Program-made: the position numbers and the translations under genes
Assembly: GCA_024635735.1 (NCBI GenBank)
Contig: JAGXII010000071.1
Location: 1 to 21,833, forward strand
Source: Christiangramia sp.
GTDB lineage: Bacteria; Bacteroidota; Bacteroidia; Flavobacteriales; Flavobacteriaceae
Reading direction: 5' to 3'
Length of the DNA: 21,833 nucleotides
Shown: in pieces, positions 6,876 to 13,603 of the stretch
Numbering within the stretch: position 1 is the first letter of the stretch
Layout of the letters: each line of letters begins with the position of its first letter
Notes under the pieces: model-generated
Databases searched by the model: none
What the model was told of the DNA's origin: nothing
The model's input: only the letters and a program-made list of their open reading frames with translations

Positions 6876-8203
6876 ACGATAACCTCTTTTTTTAACTCCT
6901 CAAATCTCACGAGGCCATCTTCGTCAATTTCGGTTAACCTGATTTCCTGAAGCGTATTTACCAGCGAAGGATTCCATGGGGTCTTTACTTTTACATAATT
7001 CTCGGTAAACCCATGGATATAACCTTCCTTATTTTCACCTTCAAAGAGAACAGTACAAGTATTTCCTAACTGGCTTTCATAAAATGCTCTTCTCTTCTTC
7101 GCAGAAAGACCTCTAAGCATCTTGCTTCTTTTCTTTCTAATTTTTAAAGGTACTACTCCACCCATCTCTGCGGCAGGAGTATTATCTCTTTCAGAATAAG
7201 TGAAGACGTGCAGATATGAAATATCCAGTTCATTCAGAAAATTATATGTTTCCAGGAAATGTTCTTCAGTTTCTCCGGGAAAACCAACAATTACATCAAC
7301 TCCAATACAGGCATCCGGCATCACTCTTCTTATCCTGCCAATACGTTCAACGTATAGGTCACTTAAATAACGGCGGCGCATTAACTTAAGAATTTCATCG
7401 CTACCGCTTTGTAACGGAATATGAAAATGAGGAACAAAAGTTTTGCTGTGGGCTACAAAGTCTATAGTTTCATTCTTCAGTAAATTTGGTTCTATGGAAG
7501 AAATTCGAAGTCTTTCTATTCCATCTACCTGATCCAGTGCCTTTACAAGATCTAAAAAAGTATGTTCGTGCTTTTTATTACCAAATTCACCTTTACCGTA
7601 ATCCCCGATATTTACCCCTGTAAGTACTATCTCTTTAATTCCCTGTTCTGAAATTTCAGAAACGTTGTGCAGTACATTTTCAAGCTTATCACTTCTGGAA
7701 ATACCACGGGCAAGAGGAATAGTGCAATAGGTACATTTATAGTCACAGCCATCCTGAACTTTTAGAAAAGCCCTGGTACGATCACCTATAGAATAAGAGC
7801 CCACATAGAAATCGGCTTCATTGATCTCGCAGGAATGAACTTCTCCAAAGTCATTTTTAGTGAGGTCATTAAGGTAATCTGTGATTTTAAATTTTTCGGT
7901 AGCTCCCAGTACCAGATCCACTCCGTCTATCTCGGCAAGTTCTTCCGGTTTTAGCTGGGCATAACATCCAACCGCGATCATAAAAGCATTTTCATTCGCT
8001 TTTTGAGCCTGCTTTACGATGGTCTTAAAACGCTTATCGGCATTTTCGGTAACCGAACATGTGTTAATCACATAAATATCTGCCTTTTCCGAAAAATCCA
8101 CTCTTTGAAAACCTTCATTCTCGAAAGAACGTGCTATAGTGGATGTTTCTGAAAAATTAAGTTTACAGCCCAATGTATAAAATGCGACTTTCTTTGCGTT
8201 CAT
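6872..8203 (-). CDS. mtaB: tRNA t6A37 methylthiotransferase MtaB
   Basis: This radical-SAM enzyme adds a methylthio group to t6A at position 37 of ANN-decoding tRNAs, giving ms2t6A. Read from ATG 8203 (443 residues), the UPF0004 domain has its three cluster cysteines at C13 (TLGCKLN), C49 (NTCSVT) and C80 (GCYAQ). The radical-SAM CxxxCxxC is C153-C157-C160 in GCDYKCTYCTIP. Later motifs include VLTGVNIGDYG, RISSIEP, HIPLQSGSDEILKLMRR and DVIVGFPGETEEHF, and a C-terminal TRAM-like domain carries VLFEGEN and GYIHGFTENYVKV. GCKLN and NTCSVTxxA point to MtaB rather than MiaB or RimO. The frame extends three codons upstream to ATG 8212, but MNAKKVAFYTLGC is the natural start. A -7 element lies 38 bp upstream. 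Its stop overlaps that of the convergent 6579 gene. Confidence 0.95.
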   Translation of the reverse strand: MNAKKVAFYTLGCKLNFSETSTIARSFENEGFQRVDFSEKADIYVINTCSVTENADKRFKTIVKQAQKANENAFMIAVGCYAQLKPEELAEIDGVDLVLGATEKFKITDYLNDLTKNDFGEVHSCEINEADFYVGSYSIGDRTRAFLKVQDGCDYKCTYCTIPLARGISRSDKLENVLHNVSEISEQGIKEIVLTGVNIGDYGKGEFGNKKHEHTFLDLVKALDQVDGIERLRISSIEPNLLKNETIDFVAHSKTFVPHFHIPLQSGSDEILKLMRRRYLSDLYVERIGRIRRVMPDACIGVDVIVGFPGETEEHFLETYNFLNELDISYLHVFTYSERDNTPAAEMGGVVPLKIRKKRSKMLRGLSAKKRRAFYESQLGNTCTVLFEGENKEGYIHGFTENYVKVKTPWNPSLVNTLQEIRLTEIDEDGLVRFEELKKEVIV

Positions 8204-8240
8204 AAGTATCATTTAACGTCCCGATACTGAATCAGGGCTG

Positions 8241-8248
8241 CAAAGATA
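8241..8248 (-). promoter_or_regulatory. Candidate -7 element of mtaB
   Basis: The minus strand reads TATCTTTG, an exact TAnnTTTG match, 38 bp before ATG 8203. No TTG is found at the proper distance upstream, so the call rests on the -7 motif and position. Confidence 0.5.
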
Positions 8249-8366
8249 CCAACTAAAATTGTTTTGATAAAATTGAAAGGGAAATGTAATTAGCAAGAAA
8301 TCTTAATGTTAGCTGATTATTTTAAATTTTATTGTAAATTTATTTTCCTTGATTATTACTTTTATC

Positions 8367-8630
8367 ATGAATTTGGGGAATAACAATGGCGCAACTCTTG
8401 GCCACAAGAATCGAAACAGAGATAAAATATCTCCAGCTAACTCCGCTAGAAACTCAAATATTTCCCGCTTTGGGAGTATCTTAAGTAAAAGCCGACTTAC
8501 AGAACAGGATCTTCAGCGATTTGAACAGGAAATAATAATAGCTCATCGCAAAAGAAACTATCAGGCACTATCTGTTTTTAGTATTATTCTAATTTTAATG
8601 GCTGCTTTGGTAATTATCTTAATAGCTTAA
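8367..8630 (+). CDS. Small C-terminally anchored membrane protein, unknown function
   Basis: I do not recognise this 87-residue protein. Its first 40 residues are rich in Asn, Ser, Arg and Lys and look disordered (MNLGNNNGATLGHKNRNRDK). Residues 44-63 look helical and charged (LTEQDLQRFEQEIIIAHRKR). Residues 67-86 form one hydrophobic helix that runs to the very end of the protein, so it resembles a tail-anchored membrane protein with a cytoplasmic N-terminus. I chose ATG 8367; the frame also opens at a TTG at 8349. It stands between two minus-strand genes, and its TAA overlaps the stop of the GlmU-like gene. No convincing promoter was seen, only near-matches in the AT-rich leader. It is probably real given the clean domain structure, but no function can be given. 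Confidence 0.65.
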   Translation: MNLGNNNGATLGHKNRNRDKISPANSARNSNISRFGSILSKSRLTEQDLQRFEQEIIIAHRKRNYQALSVFSIILILMAALVIILIA

Positions 8631-9796
8631 GATCTGCGCCATTTTGAGGTAAGCTCAAAAACTTCTTCCAGTATTTTTTTATCTTTTTCAGTCAACTCAA
8701 GGTTCCTTCTTTTCATTACCAGTTCGGCAGTTTCAAAGACCTTTACCAGTTTATAAGTGCTTGTTCCTGCACTTCCACCCCAACTAAAGCTGGGAATAAA
8801 ATTTCTCGGAAAACCACTTCCGAAGATATTTGCACTCACTCCAATCACAGTACCTGTATTAAACATCGTATTGATACTACATTTGCTATGATCCCCCATA
8901 ATGAGTCCGCAAAATTGTAGTCCGGTATTGGCAAAATTTTCAGTGTTATAATTCCATAATCTTACAGATGCGTAATTATTCTTTAAATTGGAAGTATTCG
9001 TGTCAGCCCCTATATTACACCATTCTCCCAGGACAGAGTTTCCAAGAAATCCTTCGTGACCTTTGCTGCTGTTTTCAAACATCACCGAATTATTGATCTC
9101 TCCTCCTGCCTTACAGTTTGGACCAACAGTGGTAGGGCCATAAATTTTCGCGCCCATTTTAACAAGGCCGTTATCACATAAGGCGAATGGTCCACGGATA
9201 AGGCACCCTTCCAGAATCATCGCATTTTTGCCTATATATATAGGCCCGGTGGAAGCGTTAAGGGAACAATTTTCTACTTCTACTCCTTCTTCAATAAAAA
9301 TTTGTTCCGGATTTTTCACAAAATTAGATTCTGGGATGGGCTGCGAGGTTCTATTGGCAGTAAGCAATTGAAAATCCTGCTGAATGGCTTCCCCGTTTTT
9401 TGAAAAAATATCCCAGGTATGAGCTACTTTAATCAGCTCCCCATTGAATTCAATTTGATCTAATCCTGATATATCTCTTTGCTCTTCATTTTGAAAATAG
9501 GCTAAAACCTCATCCCTTGTTACAAGTTTTTCAGAAGGCTTAAGATTTGAAATTTTTTCAACCACCTCCGGAGTGGGCAGGAAAGCAGCATTGATAAAAA
9601 TATTCTTTGAGGTAAGTTTAAGAGGCCATTTTTCACTGAGGTAATCTTCAGTTTTAGTGGAGGTCTTCTCACCAAGAAGTTTCTCCCATTTTTCCCTTAT
9701 ACTAAGAATTCCGATTCTAATATCTGCAACAGGACGTGTGAATGTAAATGGCAGAAGGTCGTTTCTGGAAGGACCATCAAAAAGAATATAATTCAT
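8627..9796 (-). CDS. Bacteroidetes-type GlmU-like sugar nucleotidyltransferase/acyltransferase
   Basis: This 389-residue cytoplasmic protein has a divergent N-terminal nucleotidyltransferase-like domain (about 1-160; LFDGPSRNDLLPFTFTRPVAD) joined to a left-handed beta-helix (about 165-370). The helix shows hexapeptide repeats such as IYIGKNAMILEG, AKIYGPTTVGPNCKAGGEI and GTVIGVSANIFG. The order and the opening match what I recall as the 'alternative bacterial GlmU' family of Bacteroidetes, annotated UDP-GlcNAc diphosphorylase / glucosamine-1-phosphate N-acetyltransferase. That would supply UDP-GlcNAc for peptidoglycan and lipid A. The classical LxxGxGTRM motif of GlmU is not present in the N-terminal domain, so the activity is a family-based assignment. 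It is a single-gene unit. A -7 element (9814-9821) lies 17 bp upstream. Confidence 0.87.
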   Translation of the reverse strand: MNYILFDGPSRNDLLPFTFTRPVADIRIGILSIREKWEKLLGEKTSTKTEDYLSEKWPLKLTSKNIFINAAFLPTPEVVEKISNLKPSEKLVTRDEVLAYFQNEEQRDISGLDQIEFNGELIKVAHTWDIFSKNGEAIQQDFQLLTANRTSQPIPESNFVKNPEQIFIEEGVEVENCSLNASTGPIYIGKNAMILEGCLIRGPFALCDNGLVKMGAKIYGPTTVGPNCKAGGEINNSVMFENSSKGHEGFLGNSVLGEWCNIGADTNTSNLKNNYASVRLWNYNTENFANTGLQFCGLIMGDHSKCSINTMFNTGTVIGVSANIFGSGFPRNFIPSFSWGGSAGTSTYKLVKVFETAELVMKRRNLELTEKDKKILEEVFELTSKWRRS

Positions 9797-9813
9797 CGTG
9801 ATTGAAATTTTAT

Positions 9814-9821
9814 CAAAATTA
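9814..9821 (-). promoter_or_regulatory. Candidate -7 element of GlmU-like gene
   Basis: The minus strand reads TAATTTTG, an exact TAnnTTTG match, 17 bp before the ATG, giving a leader of about 12 nt. No -33 TTG is at the usual distance. Confidence 0.4.
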
Positions 9822-9860
9822 AAAGTTCCTGAAGAACAGGAAAGAAATTATCACAAAATT

Positions 9861-9885
9861 AAAAAAGCCGCTACACAGCGGCTTT
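9861..9885 (-). terminator. Intrinsic terminator of rpmE2
   Basis: A perfect 9-bp inverted repeat, AAAGCCGCT / AGCGGCTTT with a 4-nt loop (9864-9885), is followed on the minus strand by a U-run. It lies 25 bp after the rpmE2 stop and upstream of the GlmU-like gene, ending the ribosomal transcript. Confidence 0.9.
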
Positions 9886-9910
9886 AAATATATCTACTAA
9901 ACAGGAAAAA

Positions 9911-10165
9911 TTACTTTTTCTTGAATTTAGCGTATTTATTCTTGAATTTATCAATTCTACCAGCACTATCCACAAGCTTGGTTTGACCTGTGTAGTATGG
10001 GTGAGAAGTTCTGGAAATCTCCAGTTTTACCAACGGGTATTCTGTTCCGTCAACTTCAATAGTTTCTTTTGTTTTTGCGGTAGATTTTGTAATAAATACG
10101 TCTTCATTAGACATATCTTTAAAAGCTACCAATCTATAATTTTCCGGATGGATTCCCTGCTTCAT
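9911..10165 (-). CDS. rpmE2: 50S ribosomal protein L31, type B
   Basis: This is an 84-residue large-subunit ribosomal protein. It starts MKQGIHPENYRLVAFKDMSN and contains RTSHPYYTGQ, both typical of L31, and ends in a lysine-rich tail. It has no cysteine, so it lacks the zinc ribbon of type A L31 and belongs to the zinc-independent type B (about 80-90 residues). In bacteria with both forms, type B often takes over under zinc limitation. Whether a second, zinc-binding L31 exists in this genome cannot be seen from here. It forms a single-gene unit with a complete promoter at 10195-10224 and a strong terminator after it. I see no Zur-like palindrome in the short leader. It is divergent from the DUF4199 gene. 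Confidence 0.96.
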   Translation of the reverse strand: MKQGIHPENYRLVAFKDMSNEDVFITKSTAKTKETIEVDGTEYPLVKLEISRTSHPYYTGQTKLVDSAGRIDKFKNKYAKFKKK

Positions 10166-10194
10166 CGCTTTAATCTTTATAATTTTTCGAGGTG

Positions 10195-10224
10195 CAAATT
10201 TAACGAATAATTCCTGATGTGCAA
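10195..10224 (-). promoter_or_regulatory. Bacteroidetes-type promoter of rpmE2
   Basis: The minus strand carries TAAATTTG (10202-10195) with TTG (10224-10222) exactly 19 nt upstream, the same geometry as the rpmH promoter. The predicted leader is about 20 nt. Confidence 0.75.
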
Positions 10225-10271
10225 ATACAAATACAAAAACTTTTAATAGAACATGTAATGTAACGTTTTGC

Positions 10272-10279
10272 TATATTTG
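10272..10279 (+). promoter_or_regulatory. Candidate -7 element of the 10317-15427 cluster
   Basis: TATATTTG matches TAnnTTTG and lies 37 bp before the ATG of the DUF4199 gene. The upstream half-element is not evident. It may drive at least the first two genes of the cluster. Confidence 0.5.
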
Positions 10280-10316
10280 TTAACTAACTGCTAAAATAAC
10301 CAAACTTCAATTAATT

Positions 10317-10847
10317 ATGGAAAGTCCAGCCAAAAAAATTTCAACCGCTTACGGGGTATATTTAGGTATTTCTCTCGTATTAATCACAGTACTAACTTAT
10401 GCTTTTAACCTGGCCCTGTTTACTAAATGGTGGTTCGGGATCACCCTTATCATTTTTAGCATCGTATTGGCAAGTGTTAGTATAAGCAAAGCAAAAAAAG
10501 TAAGCACTACTCTATTTAGCTTCAAGGATGCCTTTGGCAGCTATTTTTTAACCATATTTATAGGAACCTTCATTTCTCTTATATTCGGAATTATTTTATT
10601 CAACCTTATAGACCCTGAAGCAGCTGAAAAGCTTACCGAGTTAATTATGGAATCCTCCCGGGCAATGATGGAAAGATTTGGAGCCCCGGAAGCCCAGATT
10701 AATGAAGCTTTAAGAAAAATGCAGGATGAAAACCAGTTTTCTCTACTGAATCAATTGAAAGGTTACGGATTTCAATTAGTTTTGTATGCAATATTTGGTC
10801 TTATAATATCACTTATTTTTAGAGAGAAAGAGACTATTAACGCATAA
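10317..10847 (+). CDS. DUF4199 family membrane protein
   Basis: This 176-residue integral membrane protein has about four transmembrane helices, near residues 13-33, 37-55, 76-98 and 150-168. Between the third and fourth lies a soluble, mostly helical stretch rich in charged residues and methionine (EAAEKLTELIMESSRAMMER). The layout, together with SFKDAFGSYF after the second helix, matches DUF4199, a Bacteroidetes family of unknown function. It is the first gene of a tight set: the glycosyltransferase starts 3 bp after its stop. I recall DUF4199 genes being found next to GT2 glycosyltransferases in flavobacteria, which suggests a partner role in lipid-linked sugar transfer, but no activity is established. 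ATG 10317 follows the -7 element by 37 bp and begins just before the first helix, so the start is convincing. Confidence 0.85.
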   Translation: MESPAKKISTAYGVYLGISLVLITVLTYAFNLALFTKWWFGITLIIFSIVLASVSISKAKKVSTTLFSFKDAFGSYFLTIFIGTFISLIFGIILFNLIDPEAAEKLTELIMESSRAMMERFGAPEAQINEALRKMQDENQFSLLNQLKGYGFQLVLYAIFGLIISLIFREKETINA

Positions 10848-10850
10848 TCT

Positions 10851-11810
10851 ATGCAAATATCGGTTGTAATACCACTTCTTAACGAGAAAGAATCTTTAGT
10901 AGAATTATATGATTGGATCGCAAAAGTCATGCGATCCAATTCCTTTTCTTATGAGATCATTTTTATTGATGATGGAAGCACAGATGATTCGTGGAAAACC
11001 ATCGAATCACTGGTAAAAAAAGACAATCAGGTAAAAGGAATAAGATTTAATCGCAATTATGGCAAATCACAGGCGCTGCATGCTGGTTTTCTAAAGGCTG
11101 AAGGAGATGTGGTGATAACCATGGATGCCGATCTGCAGGATAATCCGGAAGAAATTCCTGAACTCTATGAAATAGTCACCACACAGGGTTTCGACCTGGT
11201 TTCGGGATGGAAGAAGAAACGATATGATAATGTTCTTACAAAGAATCTCCCTTCTAAACTTTTTAATGCGGCCGCCAGAAAAACTTCCGGTGTAAAACTT
11301 CACGATTTCAATTGCGGATTAAAAGCATACCGCAAAGCCGTCATCAAAAATATTGATGTATATGGCGAGATGCACCGTTATATCCCTGTACTTGCAAAAA
11401 ACGCAGGCTTTTATAAGATAACCGAAAAAGAAGTTCAGCATCAGGCCAGAAAATACGGTAACACTAAATTTGGAATAAATCGCTTTATTTATGGGTTTTT
11501 AGACCTTATAAGCATCTGGTTCCTATCAAAATTTGGACGCCGTCCCATGCACCTTTTTGGAGCTCTTGGAGTCTTAATGTTTATGATAGGATTTCTCGCG
11601 GCAGGATGGATAGGGTTCTCAAAACTTTATAAATTATACCATGGTATGCCTAATACATTAGTAGCCGAAAACCCCTGGTTTTATATTTCCCTTGCCGTTA
11701 TGATTATGGGTACACAATTCTTTCTTGCAGGCTTTCTGGGGGAACTTATTCTTCGCTCTAAAAGGGAAAAAGAACGTTATCTTATAAGGAAAACCACTTC
11801 TAATATTTAG
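10851..11810 (+). CDS. Glycosyltransferase family 2, membrane-anchored (GtrB/DPM1-like)
   Basis: This inner-membrane enzyme of 319 residues probably moves a sugar from a nucleotide donor to a polyprenyl phosphate. The GT-A domain fills residues 1 to about 225: SVVIPLLNEKE strand, DDGST at 40-44 for nucleotide binding, and D92-A-D94-LQD for the metal. HDFNCGLKAYRK lies in the acceptor region, and QARKYGNTKFG corresponds to the RxxGxSK-like segment. Two transmembrane helices follow, at about 234-258 and 276-300, as in GtrB-like proteins and bacterial dolichol-phosphate-mannose-synthase-like enzymes. The sugar is not predictable. It starts 3 bp after the DUF4199 gene and is followed by the phosphosugar mutase, which could feed the donor pathway. 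A perfect 11-bp inverted repeat lies inside the gene at 10912-10940. Confidence 0.92.
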   Translation: MQISVVIPLLNEKESLVELYDWIAKVMRSNSFSYEIIFIDDGSTDDSWKTIESLVKKDNQVKGIRFNRNYGKSQALHAGFLKAEGDVVITMDADLQDNPEEIPELYEIVTTQGFDLVSGWKKKRYDNVLTKNLPSKLFNAAARKTSGVKLHDFNCGLKAYRKAVIKNIDVYGEMHRYIPVLAKNAGFYKITEKEVQHQARKYGNTKFGINRFIYGFLDLISIWFLSKFGRRPMHLFGALGVLMFMIGFLAAGWIGFSKLYKLYHGMPNTLVAENPWFYISLAVMIMGTQFFLAGFLGELILRSKREKERYLIRKTTSNI

Positions 11811-11831
11811 GAGCATTCAAGGATTAATCCT

Positions 11832-11839
11832 TATTTTTG
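11832..11839 (+). promoter_or_regulatory. Candidate -7 element before the mutase, abutting a palindrome
   Basis: TATTTTTG matches TAnnTTTG and lies 22 bp before ATG 11862. A perfect 14-bp palindrome (AAGGATTAATCCTT, 11819-11832) overlaps its first base and would fall in the -7/-33 spacer. This suggests an internal promoter, possibly controlled. No -33 TTG is at the standard spacing. Confidence 0.4.
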
Positions 11840-11861
11840 CTATCCAATAAAATGAATTATT

Positions 11862-13592
11862 ATGACTACTATAAAACCTGAAATTCTTCAGAAAGCTAAA
11901 TCCTGGCTTACCGATATTTTCGATAAAGATACTCACACAGAAATCAACCGGTTAATAGATGAGAATCCTAAAGAACTGGAAGAAAGCTTTTATAAAAATG
12001 CTGAATTTGGAACAGGTGGAATGCGTGGTGTCATGGGAGTTGGGACCAACCGTATTAATAAATATACTCTTGGTAAAAACACTCAGGGACTTTCAGATTA
12101 TCTGAAAAAATCATTCCCGAATAAGGAAATCAAGGTGGCAATAGCATATGACTGCAGGAATAACAGTAAGTCTTTGGCAAAAGTAGTAGCTGATGTTTTT
12201 TCGGCTAACGGAATAAAAGTTTATCTCTTTTCAGATTTAAGGCCTACGCCCGAACTTTCTTATGCGGTTAAGAAACTTGACTGCCAGTGCGGAATTGTAC
12301 TTACTGCAAGTCACAATCCTCCGGAATATAATGGGTATAAGGTTTACTGGGAAGACGGTGGACAGCTTGTGCCACCTCAGGACACTGAACTAGTAGAAAC
12401 CATTAATAATCTGGAATACGAGGCGATTAATTTTGAAGCCAATGAAAGTCTAATTGTAAAAGTTGACTCGAAAATCGATAATGCCTTTGCAGAAGCTTCT
12501 GTAAATAACGGCAGTTTTGATACTCCTGAGACTGCAAGAGAAAACCTGAGTATCGTCTTTACTTCGCTTCATGGTACTTCTATTACCATGGTGCCAGATG
12601 TGCTTAAGAAGGCCGGATTTAATAATGTGCACCTCGTTGAAGAACAAAAAGAACCTGACGGAAATTTCCCTACGGTAAAATCTCCAAACCCGGAAGAGCC
12701 CGCTGCTCTTAAAATGGCTTTGGAAATGGCGGAAAATAAAAATGCCGATATCGTAATAGGAACCGATCCCGACTGCGATCGTCTTGGAGTGGCAGTTAGA
12801 GATAATAATGGAGAAATGATTCTTCTTAACGGGAACCAAACCATGCTTATAATGACCTGGTTTCTGTTAGAACAATGGAAGAAAGAGAATAGAATTAAAG
12901 GTAAAGAATTTGTTGCTTCCACTATCGTTTCCACTCCTATGATGAAAAATCTTGTGGAGGATTACGGAGTGCAGTATATGGAAGTTCTTACGGGTTTTAA
13001 ATGGATCGCAAAACTAATAAAAGACCATCCGGAACTTAATTTTATAGGTGGCGGTGAGGAAAGTTTTGGTTATATGGTTGGCGATTTTGTTAGAGATAAA
13101 GACGCTGTAACCGCTACCCTGCTTGCCTGTGAAATTTCTGCAAGCCTTAAAGCTGAAAATAATTCATTTTATAATAAACTACTGGAACTTTATACAAAGT
13201 ACGGTTTGTATAAGGAAGAACTGATTTCCCTTGTAAAAAAAGGAATTGAGGGAGAACAGGAGATAAAGCAGATGCTTATAGACCTCCGGGAGAATCCATG
13301 GGAAGAAATTGATGGTGAAAAAGTGGTGCTTGTTGAAGATTATAAATCTTCAGTTGCAAAAATCCTGCAGGACCATACCGAAAATACGATCGATATTCCA
13401 AAATCAAATGTTCTAATTTATTATACTGAAGAAGGGACAAAAATAGCTGCAAGACCCAGTGGAACTGAGCCAAAGATTAAATTTTACATTAGTGTAAACA
13501 CCAATCTTGATTCGGTCGAAGAGTATGAAGAACAGCAACAAAAACTGAAAGAAAAAATTGCCCGAATCAAACAAGAACTAAAACTGGGCTAA
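11862..13592 (+). CDS. Phosphosugar mutase (phosphoglucomutase/phosphomannomutase, PGM2-like)
   Basis: This 576-residue cytoplasmic enzyme moves phosphate between C1 and C6 of hexose phosphates (for example glucose-1-P and glucose-6-P). All four family sites are present in order. The phosphoserine loop TASHNPPEYNGYK has catalytic S150. The metal loop GTDPDCDRLG has D302, D304 and D306. The sugar loop is GGGEESFGYM at 396-405, and the phosphate loop is RPSGTEPK at 531-538. The length and the GTGGMRG motif near residue 48 fit the long alpha-D-phosphohexomutase subgroup of Bacteroidetes, Firmicutes and PGM2. Glucose versus mannose specificity cannot be fixed from this. It lies 51 bp after the glycosyltransferase, with a possible own promoter in the gap, and 11 bp before the ABC exporter. 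Confidence 0.95.
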   Translation: MTTIKPEILQKAKSWLTDIFDKDTHTEINRLIDENPKELEESFYKNAEFGTGGMRGVMGVGTNRINKYTLGKNTQGLSDYLKKSFPNKEIKVAIAYDCRNNSKSLAKVVADVFSANGIKVYLFSDLRPTPELSYAVKKLDCQCGIVLTASHNPPEYNGYKVYWEDGGQLVPPQDTELVETINNLEYEAINFEANESLIVKVDSKIDNAFAEASVNNGSFDTPETARENLSIVFTSLHGTSITMVPDVLKKAGFNNVHLVEEQKEPDGNFPTVKSPNPEEPAALKMALEMAENKNADIVIGTDPDCDRLGVAVRDNNGEMILLNGNQTMLIMTWFLLEQWKKENRIKGKEFVASTIVSTPMMKNLVEDYGVQYMEVLTGFKWIAKLIKDHPELNFIGGGEESFGYMVGDFVRDKDAVTATLLACEISASLKAENNSFYNKLLELYTKYGLYKEELISLVKKGIEGEQEIKQMLIDLRENPWEEIDGEKVVLVEDYKSSVAKILQDHTENTIDIPKSNVLIYYTEEGTKIAARPSGTEPKIKFYISVNTNLDSVEEYEEQQQKLKEKIARIKQELKLG

Positions 13593-13603
13593 GCATTTTT
13601 TAA

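Noticed and set aside
12450..12934. Two minus-strand frames inside the phosphosugar mutase gene
   Set aside because: They lie opposite conserved catalytic motifs of the mutase, so they are shadows of strong coding sequence.
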